A stretch of DNA of 64,000 nt, from NCBI RefSeq assembly GCF_019844075.1, contig NZ_CP081964.1:1364001-1428000 (forward strand). Direction: 5' to 3'. The stretch's first letter is position 1, and each line of letters begins with the position of its first letter. Of this stretch, positions 55,324 to 63,524 are shown piece after piece. This stretch comes from Curtobacterium sp. TC1. Its GTDB lineage: Bacteria; Actinomycetota; Actinomycetes; Actinomycetales; Microbacteriaceae. Position numbers and translations under genes: made by a program. The notes under the pieces were generated by a model. It searched no databases, was not told the origin of the DNA, and worked only from the letters and a program-made list of their open reading frames with translations.

Positions 55324-56164
55324 ATGATGGATGAGTGGCTGCCGTTGGGAACGCGACAATCGGATGTAGCGGACTTGCACGAGGGCGTACCGGCGTGGAT
55401 GGCGACCCGCTTCTGGACCTGGCTCGAGCGCTCGTTCGACTCTCTGTCCCGTGAAAAGGGGCACAAGGTAGTCATGGCCGAGTACGACGAGCGACGGCGG
55501 ATGCGGGAGCCGCTAGCTCCAGAGTGCGGCACCTACAACTTGAGTAACGTCCTACAACGGCGTGGGGATGACAACCTGACCTGGAGCGTGACTGACTTCG
55601 TCGTCGCTCGAGCGGGCGAGCTGGGCTATCTCGCACTGGCTCGATGACCTCGAGGGCATCCTGGAACAGTCCGGGTCAGCTTGGCGGATTGGGACCAGAA
55701 GCGGCGCGGCCGGTGTGGAGCGGCGAGTGGCGTCTGGTGTCGGCGAAGCTGCAAACGTGGTGATGGGGAGGACCGGCTCGGCGGGCGAGCTGCTGTCGGC
55801 AGCCTGGCAGGCCACATTCGGTATCCATCCGGACCCGGAGAAGGCTTACTCCAAGGCGATCAAGGCTGTCGAGGAGGCTGCGAAGCCCCGCGTCTCGCCC
55901 AAGGACTCAGTCGCAACGCTCGGCAAGATGGTGTCGGCGATGCGGGACCAGAAAGACTGGGCGCTTCCACTGCAAGACGACGAGACAAATCCCTCCAGCG
56001 ACACCGTCGTGAAGATGATGCGTTCCTTGCACTCGGGCCAGCAGGAGCGGCACGGCGGAAACGGTGATCGGGCGGCGACGCAAGAAGAAGCCGAAGCGGC
56101 ACTGTTCCTTGCAGTGCCGCTAGTCCAGTTCTTCCACGGCGGACTGGTCGCTCGGCGAAGCTGA
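55324..56164 (+). pseudogene. Abortive-infection (Abi C-terminal domain)-like gene, frameshifted
   Basis: Frame 1 reads 107 residues from ATG 55324 (DEWLPLGTRQSDVADLHEGV... to LGYLALAR). Frame 2 continues at once with HWLDDLEGILEQSGSAWRIG and runs to 56164 through LLSAAWQATFGIHPDPEKAYSKAIKAVEEAAKP, ATLGKMVSAMRD and MRSLHSGQQERHGG, the pattern of Abi-like C-terminal proteins. The join is at about 55630-55636. One indel would restore a ~280-residue protein, so it is either a recent pseudogene or a sequencing error. It lies 86 bases after the kinase gene. Confidence 0.7.
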
Positions 56165-56195
56165 CTGGGCGGGAGCCAACGGACCATCTTCACCG

Positions 56196-56462
56196 TCAAT
56201 CTGCCCGGTCATCACGCCGGTGAGCCGCTCCGTGTAGCGCTGGTGAGCGAGGTCTACTTCGTCGCGCTGGCCAACGGTTGGCCCTCCCTGAGGTCGGCGG
56301 GCGGTGTGCTGGCCCCGTGACGAACGGCGCGAACCGAGCCCGCTGCGCGGCGTAGTCCTTCTTCCGCAGGTGAGCGTAGACCTTGTCGGTGATGGCGACG
56401 GACGCGTGGCCCATCAGCCGCGACAGCTCAAACATGTCGAATGCGCCGGAGGGACTGCTGCT
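56196..56462 (-). pseudogene. C-terminal remnant of a tyrosine integrase
   Basis: Minus-strand reading gives FDMFELSRLMGHASVAITDK followed by VYAHLRKKDYAAQRARF: the box II end of phage-type integrases (LMGHxS... then the nucleophile Tyr in VYAHL). The catalytic Arg/His half and N-terminus are missing, replaced by IS3 sequence directly upstream. This is probably what is left of the integrase that inserted the island into tRNA-Pro. Confidence 0.75.
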
Positions 56463-56482
56463 GGTTTGGTTGACTCGTTGGT

Positions 56483-57647
56483 TTAGGCCGCGAGTGCTGC
56501 CTGTGGGTTGATGATTGCTTCGTACTCGATGGGCGTCAACTTCCCGACCGCGCTGTCGGCGCTTTCGGTGGTAGATGCCCTCGATCCAGTGCACGATCGC
56601 GAGCCGCAGTTGCTCACGAGAAGTCCGTCGGTGCCGGTTGAGGACGTTCTTCTGCAGCAGCGCGAAGAACGACTCCATTGCCGCGTCGTCCGCGCGCTCC
56701 CCGACCTGCCCATCGACCCCAGCAGCCCGGCATCCGACAGCGCTCGAACGAACCTCTTGGACCGGAACTGGCCGTATTCAACCGGTCGTCGCAACACCTG
56801 ATACCGGAGGTGTTCGATGCGGGTTGAATACGGCCTGGCTGCCGCGATCCGAATGAACCACGGTGTGGAGCGGGCCGCGGCGAGAGATTGCCATCTGCAG
56901 TGCCGCGACGGCGAGCGAGGATCGCATCCGAGAGTCGATGGAGTAGCCGACGATCCGGCGGGAGCTTGCGTCCTTCACGGCGCAGAGGTAGAGCGTGCCC
57001 TCGCCCGTGTTGTGCTCGGTGATGTCGGTCAACCGAAGCTTGTCCAGATCCGGCGCGGTGCACGCCCTCCGCACCCGATCGTCATGCACTGGTGGTCCGG
57101 CCTTCCGGGTCAGGCCCCGTTTCTTTGCGTGCAGTGACCAGAGCCGCTGCTGCGAGCACAGTCGCCAGACGCGCCGTTCCGAGACGAGCAGGCCGGCGCG
57201 GAGGTCGTCGGTGATGAACCGGTACCCGAACGTCGGGTCGTCGCGGTGCGCATCGACGGCGGCATTGGTCAGGTGCGCGTTCTCCCAATCGCGGCGGCTC
57301 ACCGGGTTCTTCCGCCAGGCATGGAACGCCTGCTTCGTGAAGCCCAACACCCGGCAGGTCACCGCGACCGGGATCCGGTCGGCGGCGAGTCTCAATGTTG
57401 GTCGTCGTTCCTTCTCCTCGTCGATTCGCGGACGCCCGGCCGGAGCGGTGGGGTGCAGCGCTTCCGCTACTTCCGGGAAGAGGACTCCTGCGTGCGTCAG
57501 CAGGTAGGTGATCGCGACACGCACTATGTGCGCTCTCGAAATTCCTCCGACGGGCACGAGAACTTCGAGCGCCTTTTTGACCCCCCGCGGCACGCTGGTG
57601 CGTAGCTCTTCGGTGTAGTCGAGGGGCTCTTGGCCACGTTTTCCCAT
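56483..57647 (-). pseudogene. IS3-family transposase (orfB) with several disruptions
   Basis: From ATG 57647 (GGAGG 5 nt upstream). Residues ~1-80 look like a ribbon-helix-helix protein (RTSVPRGVKKALEVLVPVGG, then ISRAHIVRVAITYLL). From ~83 the frame is orfB: TCRVLGFTKQAFHAWR, FGYRFITDDL, DITEHNTGEGTLYLCAVKD and HSDRGSQ (second Asp of DDE). Then a 64-bp palindrome interrupts; the sequence resumes as FRSKRFVRALSDAGLLGSMG, shifts frame near 56690, gives MESFFALLQKNVLNRHRR (with the Glu of DDE) and shifts again near 56550 before TPIEYEAI and the stop. Not functional. Confidence 0.85.
56771..56834. repeat. 64-bp palindromic mini-insertion with 3-bp target duplication
   Basis: 13-bp perfect terminal inverted repeats, GCCGTATTCAACC (56771-56783) and GGTTGAATACGGC (56822-56834), with an inner 7-bp stem AACACCT/AGGTGTT. 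CTG flanks both sides (56768-56770 and 56835-56837). Removing it and one CTG joins HSDRGSQ directly to FRSKRFVRAL of the transposase, which shows it is an insertion. Confidence 0.8.
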
Positions 57648-57780
57648 AATCGCCTCCGGTTTATTTCGGACGCCTATTACTTAACGCCCAAAGTTGCTTA
57701 CGCCGCTGCTGACAGAACTCGGGATACGTTTGTGGGGACTGCATGAAGGCGGTGCGCTCGGGAGCGTGGAGTTTAATAGC

Positions 57781-57960
57781 ATGAGTGAAGGCATGAGTGA
57801 AGGCATGAGTGAAGGCATGAGTGAAGGCATGAGTGAAGGCATGAGTGAAGGCATGAGTGAAGGCATGAGTGAAGGCATGAGTGAAGGCATGAGTGAAGGC
57901 ATGAGTGAAGGCATGAGTGAAGGCATGAGTGGAGGCATTAGTGAAGACATGAGTGAAGAC
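57781..57960 (+). repeat. 12-bp minisatellite (15 units)
   Basis: Twelve perfect copies of ATGAGTGAAGGC followed by three variants (one G, one ATT, and GAC endings). Every unit carries an in-frame ATG, encoding Met-Ser-Glu-Gly. Confidence 0.95.
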
Positions 57961-57990
57961 ACCGGATCTGACGAGGAACGCGATCGGTGA
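57781..57990 (+). CDS. Possible small Met-Ser-Glu-Gly repeat protein
   Basis: 69 residues if translation starts at the first repeat ATG, which has GGAG 9 nt upstream; all later units also offer ATG starts. Product: 12 MSEG units, MSGG, ISED, MSED and TGSDEERDR; highly acidic and surely disordered. After the TGA the same frame stays open to 58116 (basic, RQERARQLRKLGIRNQVGD...), so the TGA may have cut a longer gene. In-frame TTG and GTG codons exist upstream. Expression is unproven. Confidence 0.35.
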   Translation: MSEGMSEGMSEGMSEGMSEGMSEGMSEGMSEGMSEGMSEGMSEGMSEGMSGGISEDMSEDTGSDEERDR

Positions 57991-58125
57991 CCGGTCAGCA
58001 GACAAGAGCGCGCGCGTCAGCTGCGTAAGCTAGGGATCCGCAACCAGGTCGGCGACCCGCCTCGGGTGTTTGGTCGCCATCGGCTCCGGCAGCGCCGACC
58101 TGCCTTCGCGGGGTAGCCCGCAGCC

Positions 58126-58857
58126 GTGAGTGAGAGATACTCTCCTACGGTGCTCAAGACTCTCATTCTCACCGTGACCGTCGGCCTCGCCGCGGCTGTG
58201 CTGACCGGCTGTTCGTCGGGTTCAGTAACACCCGAAGTCACGCTTTCGCCTTCGGTAAAGCAGTCAGCCAAAAGCGCGATGAGCGAAGGGGATCGCACCG
58301 CGAAAGCCGAGAAGCTCGTGCTCGCGGAGCTTCCGGATGTTCCAGCCTGGGATGGGGTTACTGCAAAGGGGAGCGCCGTCGATGCATCTGAGGTCTGCGT
58401 AGACCGAACGTACGGGCCAACGGGAGGCCTGAACGGAACGGGCGGCAACGCTGGGTACGTCGTGGTTAACTTCCCGTCGTTGGACCTTGGTGAGCCTCAG
58501 AGTGGCTCATGCGCCGACTACAAGCCAGCCAGTGACCCGACTCCGAGTGCGGTCGATGTGCCCGCGTCGGTGGCGGACGACCCGGGTTTGCTCGTGAGCA
58601 CCGACTTCGGCGACGAGTGGCCCCTGACTGTGCCGTACGTGGTGGCTCACTGCGACAACATCGTTGCGGGCGGTCGTGCGCTGGAAGTACTGACTGTTGA
58701 CGCACCCGATGGCGCCACGTACGCGGCGAACGGGACAGCGAAGGACCGCACGACTGCCCCGGCTATCGACCCGATTTGGGCAGCTGACCCTGATGTCAGT
58801 GGACTGAAGATTGACATCTCGCCTGTTATCGATGCAGGGCTGGAGCTGTGCGGTTGA
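58126..58857 (+). CDS. Lipoprotein of unknown function
   Basis: 243 residues. Lipobox VLTGC with Cys29 after [11 protein letters not shown]. The mature part has four further Cys (~91, ~128, ~175, and one 2 residues from the C-terminus), which could form two disulphides outside the membrane. No family recognised. The GTG at 58126 lies 6 nt after TAGCCC. Located in the island between the minisatellite and the nuclease gene. Confidence 0.75.
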   Translation: MSERYSPTVLKTLILTVTVGLAAAVLTGCSSGSVTPEVTLSPSVKQSAKSAMSEGDRTAKAEKLVLAELPDVPAWDGVTAKGSAVDASEVCVDRTYGPTGGLNGTGGNAGYVVVNFPSLDLGEPQSGSCADYKPASDPTPSAVDVPASVADDPGLLVSTDFGDEWPLTVPYVVAHCDNIVAGGRALEVLTVDAPDGATYAANGTAKDRTTAPAIDPIWAADPDVSGLKIDISPVIDAGLELCG

Positions 58858-58897
58858 TGATTAAGCAGGCCGTCGCCGGACCCTTCGGCGTGGCCAT

Positions 58898-59710
58898 ATG
58901 ACGGACGATCGGGATCGACTGACACCTGCCGAGCTTGGCGACGGTCTGCCTTCGGCCGCATCGCTTGACGTCTCGTTCGCTAACCTTAATGACACCGAAT
59001 TTGAGGAGTTTGTCTACGACCTGTTGGTCACGTTGGGTTTTGTGAATGTGGATTGGCGAAAAGGTACTCCGAAGAACGCTAGCCCGTCCGACCGTGGCAG
59101 GGACATCGTCGCGCAATGGGTTGTGAAGGACGTCGACGGTCATACTCGATTCGAGACGTGGTTCGTGGACGCCAAGCACTACGCCAGGGGTGTTCCGCCT
59201 GAGGCACTGCAGGGGTTGATGACTTGGTCGGAGGTTGAGCGCCCCGATGTAGCGCTTGTGGCCGCTTCTGGTTTCTTGTCTAACCCCGCGAAGGACTGGG
59301 TTTCGGCCTACGTCAGCAATCGTTCTCCAGGGTTTCGGATCCGGTACTGGGAGAAGCCGGATCTAAGCCGCATGCTTTCCCGCTTTCCGGACCTGATGCA
59401 TCGCCACGGGATCATCGAAGCGGAGTCGATGCGTACGGTTGCAGACATCCGTGCCGCCGAGCACGAGTTCTTCGACAAGGTCTGGTACGTGCGGAGCCTC
59501 ATCCACGACGAGAACATCGCAGCGGGTGAGAGCGATGATCTTTCCGCCGACTTGCGTGAGCGAGTGCTCGCTGCGCGTGCGGCGGTCGTCGAGCGTTACG
59601 GCGCGAGCGACGTGGGTCCCTGGGACGACTGGACGTGGGGCTTTGTGAACGGGAAGCTCTCCGCGCTGCGGTGGGTCCTCGGGGACGAGTGGGACTTTCT
59701 TGACACGTGA
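58898..59710 (+). CDS. Mrr-type restriction endonuclease-like protein
   Basis: 270 residues. The N-terminal ~160 residues have a PD-(D/E)xK nuclease pattern: Glu36 in NDTEFEEFVYDLL, Asp69 in DRGRDI, and VDAKH (Asp91, Lys93) where Mrr proteins have QxK or ExK. LMTWSEVERPDVALVAASG (~108) matches the Mrr C-terminal strand-helix. The last ~100 residues are helical and unrecognised. It would cut DNA, perhaps modified or foreign DNA; no methyltransferase is nearby. Last gene of the island, 186 bases before the right att repeat. Confidence 0.8.
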   Translation: MTDDRDRLTPAELGDGLPSAASLDVSFANLNDTEFEEFVYDLLVTLGFVNVDWRKGTPKNASPSDRGRDIVAQWVVKDVDGHTRFETWFVDAKHYARGVPPEALQGLMTWSEVERPDVALVAASGFLSNPAKDWVSAYVSNRSPGFRIRYWEKPDLSRMLSRFPDLMHRHGIIEAESMRTVADIRAAEHEFFDKVWYVRSLIHDENIAAGESDDLSADLRERVLAARAAVVERYGASDVGPWDDWTWGFVNGKLSALRWVLGDEWDFLDT

Positions 59711-59895
59711 CGAGTGTCGTCGCGGCAGACTGCCCCCTCCGAGACCCCTCCAACCGCGCTCCGCTGCCGCAGCCCGATGCGGACCAAGTTGCGACGATCG
59801 AGGTGGGGCGTTCCGCCGACATTCCCGGTGAGATCAGGTTTACGAGGGTCGCCTCGGGTCCACTCGGTTCATGGTGGGCAAGCGCCCGGTGCTGC

Positions 59896-59941
59896 CTGGG
59901 GGTCAAGGGGTCGCAGGTTCGAATCCTGTCAGCCCGACCGA
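59896..59941 (+). repeat. att direct repeat, right copy (tRNA-Pro 3' fragment)
   Basis: Copies the tRNA-Pro 3' half plus 4 flanking bases with one base change. The bases before it do not form a D arm or acceptor strand, so it is not a second tRNA gene. Confidence 0.9.
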
Positions 59942-59965
59942 CCGAAGCGTGTCTGACACCACGAA

Positions 59966-59998
59966 GAAGCCCACCGAGGATCTCGGTGGGCTTCCGTC
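59966..59998 (+). terminator. Terminator beyond the right att site
   Basis: A perfect 13-bp stem (59966-59978 with 59982-59994) and 3-nt loop. It is probably the original terminator of tRNA-Pro before the island inserted. Confidence 0.75.
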
Positions 59999-60177
59999 GT
60001 TTCGGCGGCTGTCGTGGGTCGTACGTACAGGGCTCCTTCGCTGCGGCGATCAGCGAAGCACTTGTGTGTGAGGCAGAACCCTTCTCGCAAATGCGTCCTG
60101 TCCGAGTCCGACACCGAGGTCCGTGGGCGGACCGGCTATCGAGACGTTTGGGACCAGCACGCGCACCAACGAAGTCG

Positions 60178-61176
60178 CTACGCGAGGATCTTCGAGCCCT
60201 TGGTCCGGTTGCAGCGCCAGCAGAGCGTCTGTAGGTTTTCGGGGGCGCTCAGACCTCCTCGTGATACCGGTACGATGTGGTCAACCTCGAGAAGCAAGTG
60301 AGGCTCCGCGGCTACTGAGATCTTGCAGTATCGGCACGCGTAGTTGTCCCGACTCTTGATGAAGGTGCGAAGACGGGTCGTCATCAGCGCCCGCTGGCCA
60401 GCTGCGGACTTAGCCCAGCGGATTTTCTCGACGAGCACCTGCGACAAGGCTTCGAGCGTTGGGGTGTCGAGTCGAATAGGAGCGGATTGTGAACTGTTCC
60501 CGCCTGCTGATGTGTATTCGAACCTGTACTTCGGGTAGGGCACTTCGATCGGTGTGAGGTGCGCGCCTAGCTGATTCCAGAACTCTGTCGAGTAGTGCTT
60601 GAGGATGAAGTGAGGCGGAGCGATCCGGGCAGTCAGATCGGTTTCACGACCTCGTACGTTGGCAACCGCATCTTCAAGGCGCGCAATGTCTTCTGAAACG
60701 CGCTGCACTTCAGCAAGTGTTGCTTGGTCTGCCTTGATCCCGAAGTACTTCATCAAGTACTTGATCGGCTCAATCTTCGCGTTGCGGACGACTTGGAGAG
60801 AGGCGTGGTGGACATGTGGGGCAAACTCCGCGACGTGCCGGTCGCGTCGGTTGTTCCACCTTGACTCATTGACGTAGCCTGCCAGGTGCGCGTACTGCCC
60901 ACTTGTGGACGCTCCAAGTTCGAAGGAGCCTTCAGTGCGCATCTCCGACACGTAGTCGACAACAGCGTTGTGCTCGCTCACCAACGCAGCAACCTCGGCG
61001 CGCAGGTCCTTGAAGTGCTCAGACCCGAAGTACCGAGCCTTGCGGATCGATCGCACAATCGGGTTCGCGACGAGCACCAAGAAGAACGCGAGCACGCCAA
61101 GCAGGAAGCTGCCGGACGTTGCGATGGCAAGGGTCGGGACGACGATGAGCAGCGTGATGAACAGTGCTTTCGGCAT
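60178..61176 (-). CDS. Membrane-anchored HNH endonuclease
   Basis: 332 residues. Hydrophobic N-terminus with one or two helices (~5-38: ALFITLLIVVPTLAIA, then FLLGVLAFFLVLVANPI), a long helical middle (~50-270) and a C-terminal HNH domain: CRYC (~291), VDHIVPVSRGG (~306) and LCWRCNRTKGSK. The two CxxC pairs would bind structural zinc, and His of DHIVP is catalytic. The start at 61176 (MPKALF) with GGGGGA 7 nt upstream is preferred over one at 61221. Codon use is less GC-rich than core genes. Possibly defence-related; lies just outside the att repeats. Confidence 0.8.
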   Translation of the reverse strand: MPKALFITLLIVVPTLAIATSGSFLLGVLAFFLVLVANPIVRSIRKARYFGSEHFKDLRAEVAALVSEHNAVVDYVSEMRTEGSFELGASTSGQYAHLAGYVNESRWNNRRDRHVAEFAPHVHHASLQVVRNAKIEPIKYLMKYFGIKADQATLAEVQRVSEDIARLEDAVANVRGRETDLTARIAPPHFILKHYSTEFWNQLGAHLTPIEVPYPKYRFEYTSAGGNSSQSAPIRLDTPTLEALSQVLVEKIRWAKSAAGQRALMTTRLRTFIKSRDNYACRYCKISVAAEPHLLLEVDHIVPVSRGGLSAPENLQTLCWRCNRTKGSKILA

Positions 61177-61849
61177 GGCTTGGTCCCCCGGTAGATGCTC
61201 AGCCGCAGAGGCGACTGACAAGACAGATTCATCACTCTGCCAGTGCCACGCGGGCTGTCGTGAGTACCACTTCGAGGGCCAGACCCCACCCTCGCCGTGG
61301 TACTCGGTGGAATCGGCGGTCGAGCAATCGAGGCCCTACAGAGTAAGTGTGAGAGCGCGGACGCGGTCAGGCGTTCGTTGCCTGGCTCGCACCGCATCAC
61401 CAAGGCATCCGAGCGGGACCTTCTGCGACCAGAACGGACCGAGGCGCGTGTTGGCGAGACCGAACTGCTTGCAAGGAACTACCAGGAGGTTTCCCACGCT
61501 CTGCGGTCGGGTCGGCATCTGCGCCCAGCCGGGAGGGCCAATCGTGCCGCTTGCAAAGCACTGGTGCCGGATGCGGATCCCCTGCGGGGCAGAGGCGCGC
61601 TGGCCAAGACGGCGTTCGTTGAGCCTCGGCGGGATCGCTCTCGCTCAGCAGACGATTTCTTGGACGATCACGCGACGAGTCCGGCGCTTGAACTCAGAAT
61701 GGCGATGCGATGCAGCAACCGCGAAGGACTCAGCGCTAGTCACTGTCCGTACATCCCACGGCCCCATCACGTGGCAACCTCGGTGCCGAGTAGCGCTGCA
61801 GTCCGGTAGTCGAGCCCTCAACGGGCGTGAGCGAGTTAGCTCCTTGGTT
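61177..61849. other. 673-base stretch without a supportable gene
   Basis: Open frames exist on both strands but none has a start signal, codon bias or protein pattern that I can defend. It may be degraded sequence at the edge of the accessory region. Confidence 0.5.
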
Positions 61850-62068
61850 ATGAGAGCCAGACGACGAGGAGCCGGACGAAGTGCTCGCATCGCGCTGGCC
61901 GCTTCACTCATCGCCTGCTTCGCCTGCTTCGCCTGCTTGGTCGTCGGGATCGCCGAGGTCGTTTCGTCGACCGGGTCAACTTGGCTCGCCGTCCTGATGT
62001 TCGTCCTGGCCGCTTCGGCGGGGTGGCGCATGACGATCTACTTGCGGCTTCTCAGACGGACTCGGTAA
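61850..62068 (+). CDS. Small two-helix membrane protein
   Basis: 72 residues: Arg-rich start, helix ARIALAASLIACFACFACLV (~14-33, Cys/Phe-rich), short loop, second helix WLAVLMFVLAASAGWRMTIYL (~47-66), basic end. No family recognised. The ATG at 61850 has TAGCTC 8 nt upstream, suggesting a leaderless mRNA. GC-rich codon use fits the host. Confidence 0.5.
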   Translation: MRARRRGAGRSARIALAASLIACFACFACLVVGIAEVVSSTGSTWLAVLMFVLAASAGWRMTIYLRLLRRTR

Positions 62069-62159
62069 CCCATCGGCGAACGGGTCGAGGGGTAGCGCTG
62101 TACGCGCTCGGAAACACCCATCATGATTGGCGACGGGAGAGAGTGACCGGGGGCGTGGG

Positions 62160-63101
62160 GTGACCGAAGTGTCTGGCAGTGGGCCGGGAGGAAGACGACG
62201 GGTGAGCGGGGTTTCCGTCGTCCTCGCGATCGCGGCTCTGGTGGCCTTGTTGGTGGCGTTCGTGCCGTACTTCCTCGGCGGTCTCCTGGCCGGGTACGGG
62301 CAGGACGGCGGCGACGGTGGTGACGGCGGCGGTCCCGGCGGGTTCGCTGGCTACGGAATCGTCGCGATCGTGCTCGGTGTCGGGATCCCCGGGTGGGCGC
62401 TGGTTTGGGGCATCGTCGACGTGCGGCGGACTCGTGGGACACCGGGTGCAGCGCTCCTGGTCGGAGCTGTGGCGCTGGGTATCGCTCTCTGCACGATCGT
62501 CCCCGAGTCGGTGACGATCATCCGGAGCTCGGTGCGGCTGCAGGCGGCGTACGAGCGGGAGAACCCGCGGTCAGAGGTGCTGGCGACGGCGAGAGCCGAG
62601 GCCCGAGCATCGGAGAGCGCGGCCTCGCCGGCGGGTCGGGCTGCGGAGCGCGACGCTCCCGCACGCCGGGCCGCGACGAAGCAGCGACTCGACGCGGTGA
62701 GCCAGGCCCTACTGGATGCGCTGGCGATCACACCGGACGACATCGTCCCGGCGGGGCAGCCATTGCCGACGGGGTCGGCCGCGGCGCGGTCTGTCCGCGT
62801 CACCCCGTCCACGGGGCAATGCGATGCGGGATACGGTCCGAAGGCGGGCGTGTTCTACCGGTGGGACCTCTTCCTCGATGATTCCGTCGACCCAGTCCGC
62901 GCCGCTGCGGCGGTCCGGGCAGCGGTCGAGGCGACCGTGCCGGGTGCTGATCTGCAGCAGCAGAAGGTCGATGCCAGCTCGGGCCGGCTGGAGTTCACGG
63001 ACGACGTGTCCGGGTCTCCGGACTTGCACGGAAGCTTCACGTGGGGGGACGGCATCGGCTCGACCAGCCGGATCGTCGCCCTCGACACGGCCTGTCACTG
63101 A
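62160..63101 (+). CDS. Membrane protein of unknown function
   Basis: 313 residues. Three transmembrane segments in the first third (VVLAIAALVALLVAFVPYFL ~20, IVAIVLGVGIPGWALVWGI ~70, AALLVGAVALGIALCTIV ~98) with a Gly/Asp-rich loop between the first two. An Ala/Arg-rich helical stretch (~130-180) and an extracellular domain (~190-313, with two Cys at ~221 and the penultimate residue) follow. No homology recognised. The GTG at 62160 is chosen; a TTG at 62127 is possible. Confidence 0.7.
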   Translation: MTEVSGSGPGGRRRVSGVSVVLAIAALVALLVAFVPYFLGGLLAGYGQDGGDGGDGGGPGGFAGYGIVAIVLGVGIPGWALVWGIVDVRRTRGTPGAALLVGAVALGIALCTIVPESVTIIRSSVRLQAAYERENPRSEVLATARAEARASESAASPAGRAAERDAPARRAATKQRLDAVSQALLDALAITPDDIVPAGQPLPTGSAAARSVRVTPSTGQCDAGYGPKAGVFYRWDLFLDDSVDPVRAAAAVRAAVEATVPGADLQQQKVDASSGRLEFTDDVSGSPDLHGSFTWGDGIGSTSRIVALDTACH

Positions 63102-63131
63102 GCACGTTGCAGTGCGGCACCCGGACCGCGG

Positions 63132-63386
63132 TCAGCGCAGGTTCGGCGGTCCCTGGTGCTTCGCGATGATGACGAGCCCGTAGATGCGTGACCACACGTA
63201 CGCGATGATCGCCACGCCCAGTCCCACGAGGCCGATGGCCCCGAGCGCGGCACTGTTCAGGTGAGCGGCGCCGTTGATGCCGAATGCTCCGCCGCCGACG
63301 ACCGCTGCGATGAACACGACCATCTGGATGCGGAGCTTGAACTGCACCCGTTTCTTGTGTTCCCCGACCGCGATGATGTCCGACAC
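63132..63386 (-). CDS. Small two-helix membrane protein
   Basis: 84 residues. Basic N-terminus (EHKKRVQFKLRIQ), helix MVVFIAAVVGGGAFGI (~22-37), helix ALGAIGLVGLGVAIIAYVW (~48-66), short tail. AAGGGGG lies 5 nt before the GTG at 63386, which decides the start. No family recognised; typical host codon use. Confidence 0.65.
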   Translation of the reverse strand: MSDIIAVGEHKKRVQFKLRIQMVVFIAAVVGGGAFGINGAAHLNSAALGAIGLVGLGVAIIAYVWSRIYGLVIIAKHQGPPNLR

Positions 63387-63524
63387 TGTGTCCCCCTTGG
63401 TGGCAGACCATCCGCCCCAGGGCGATGCTAACCCGCGGAGCAGCTCAGCACCGACCCATCTGACGCCGACCCTTCGGCTCGAATGGGTCGTTGCAACGGG
63501 TGGTAGTTCTGCCATGCTCATCTC

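Larger units (their letters stand above)
56463..57647 (-). mobile_element. Decayed IS3-family insertion sequence
   Basis: One end can be placed near 56463-56470, just past the transposase stop. At the other end no matching inverted repeat is found, and the orfA helix-turn-helix part is absent, so the element is truncated there. It sits directly against the integrase remnant. Confidence 0.65.
59711..60177. other. Non-coding stretch holding the right att site and a terminator
   Basis: No credible gene on either strand. It contains the second 46-bp att repeat and a terminator; the rest (59999-60177) shows nothing recognisable. Confidence 0.6.

Noticed and set aside
57781..57960. CRISPR array or phase-variation tract of a surface protein
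   Set aside because: Units are directly adjacent with no spacers, and 12-bp units cannot switch a frame, so it is a minisatellite.
57661..58005. Minus-strand Ala-Phe-Thr-His repeat protein across the minisatellite
   Set aside because: No ribosome-binding site or flanking conserved sequence; any 12-bp repeat without stops gives such frames on both strands.
59866..59941. Second tRNA-Pro gene
   Set aside because: Only the 3' half matches. The upstream bases form no acceptor strand or D arm, so it is an att remnant.
61297..61809. 170-codon plus-strand open frame
   Set aside because: No start signal, no codon bias and no protein pattern; an overlapping frame on the same strand is equally open.
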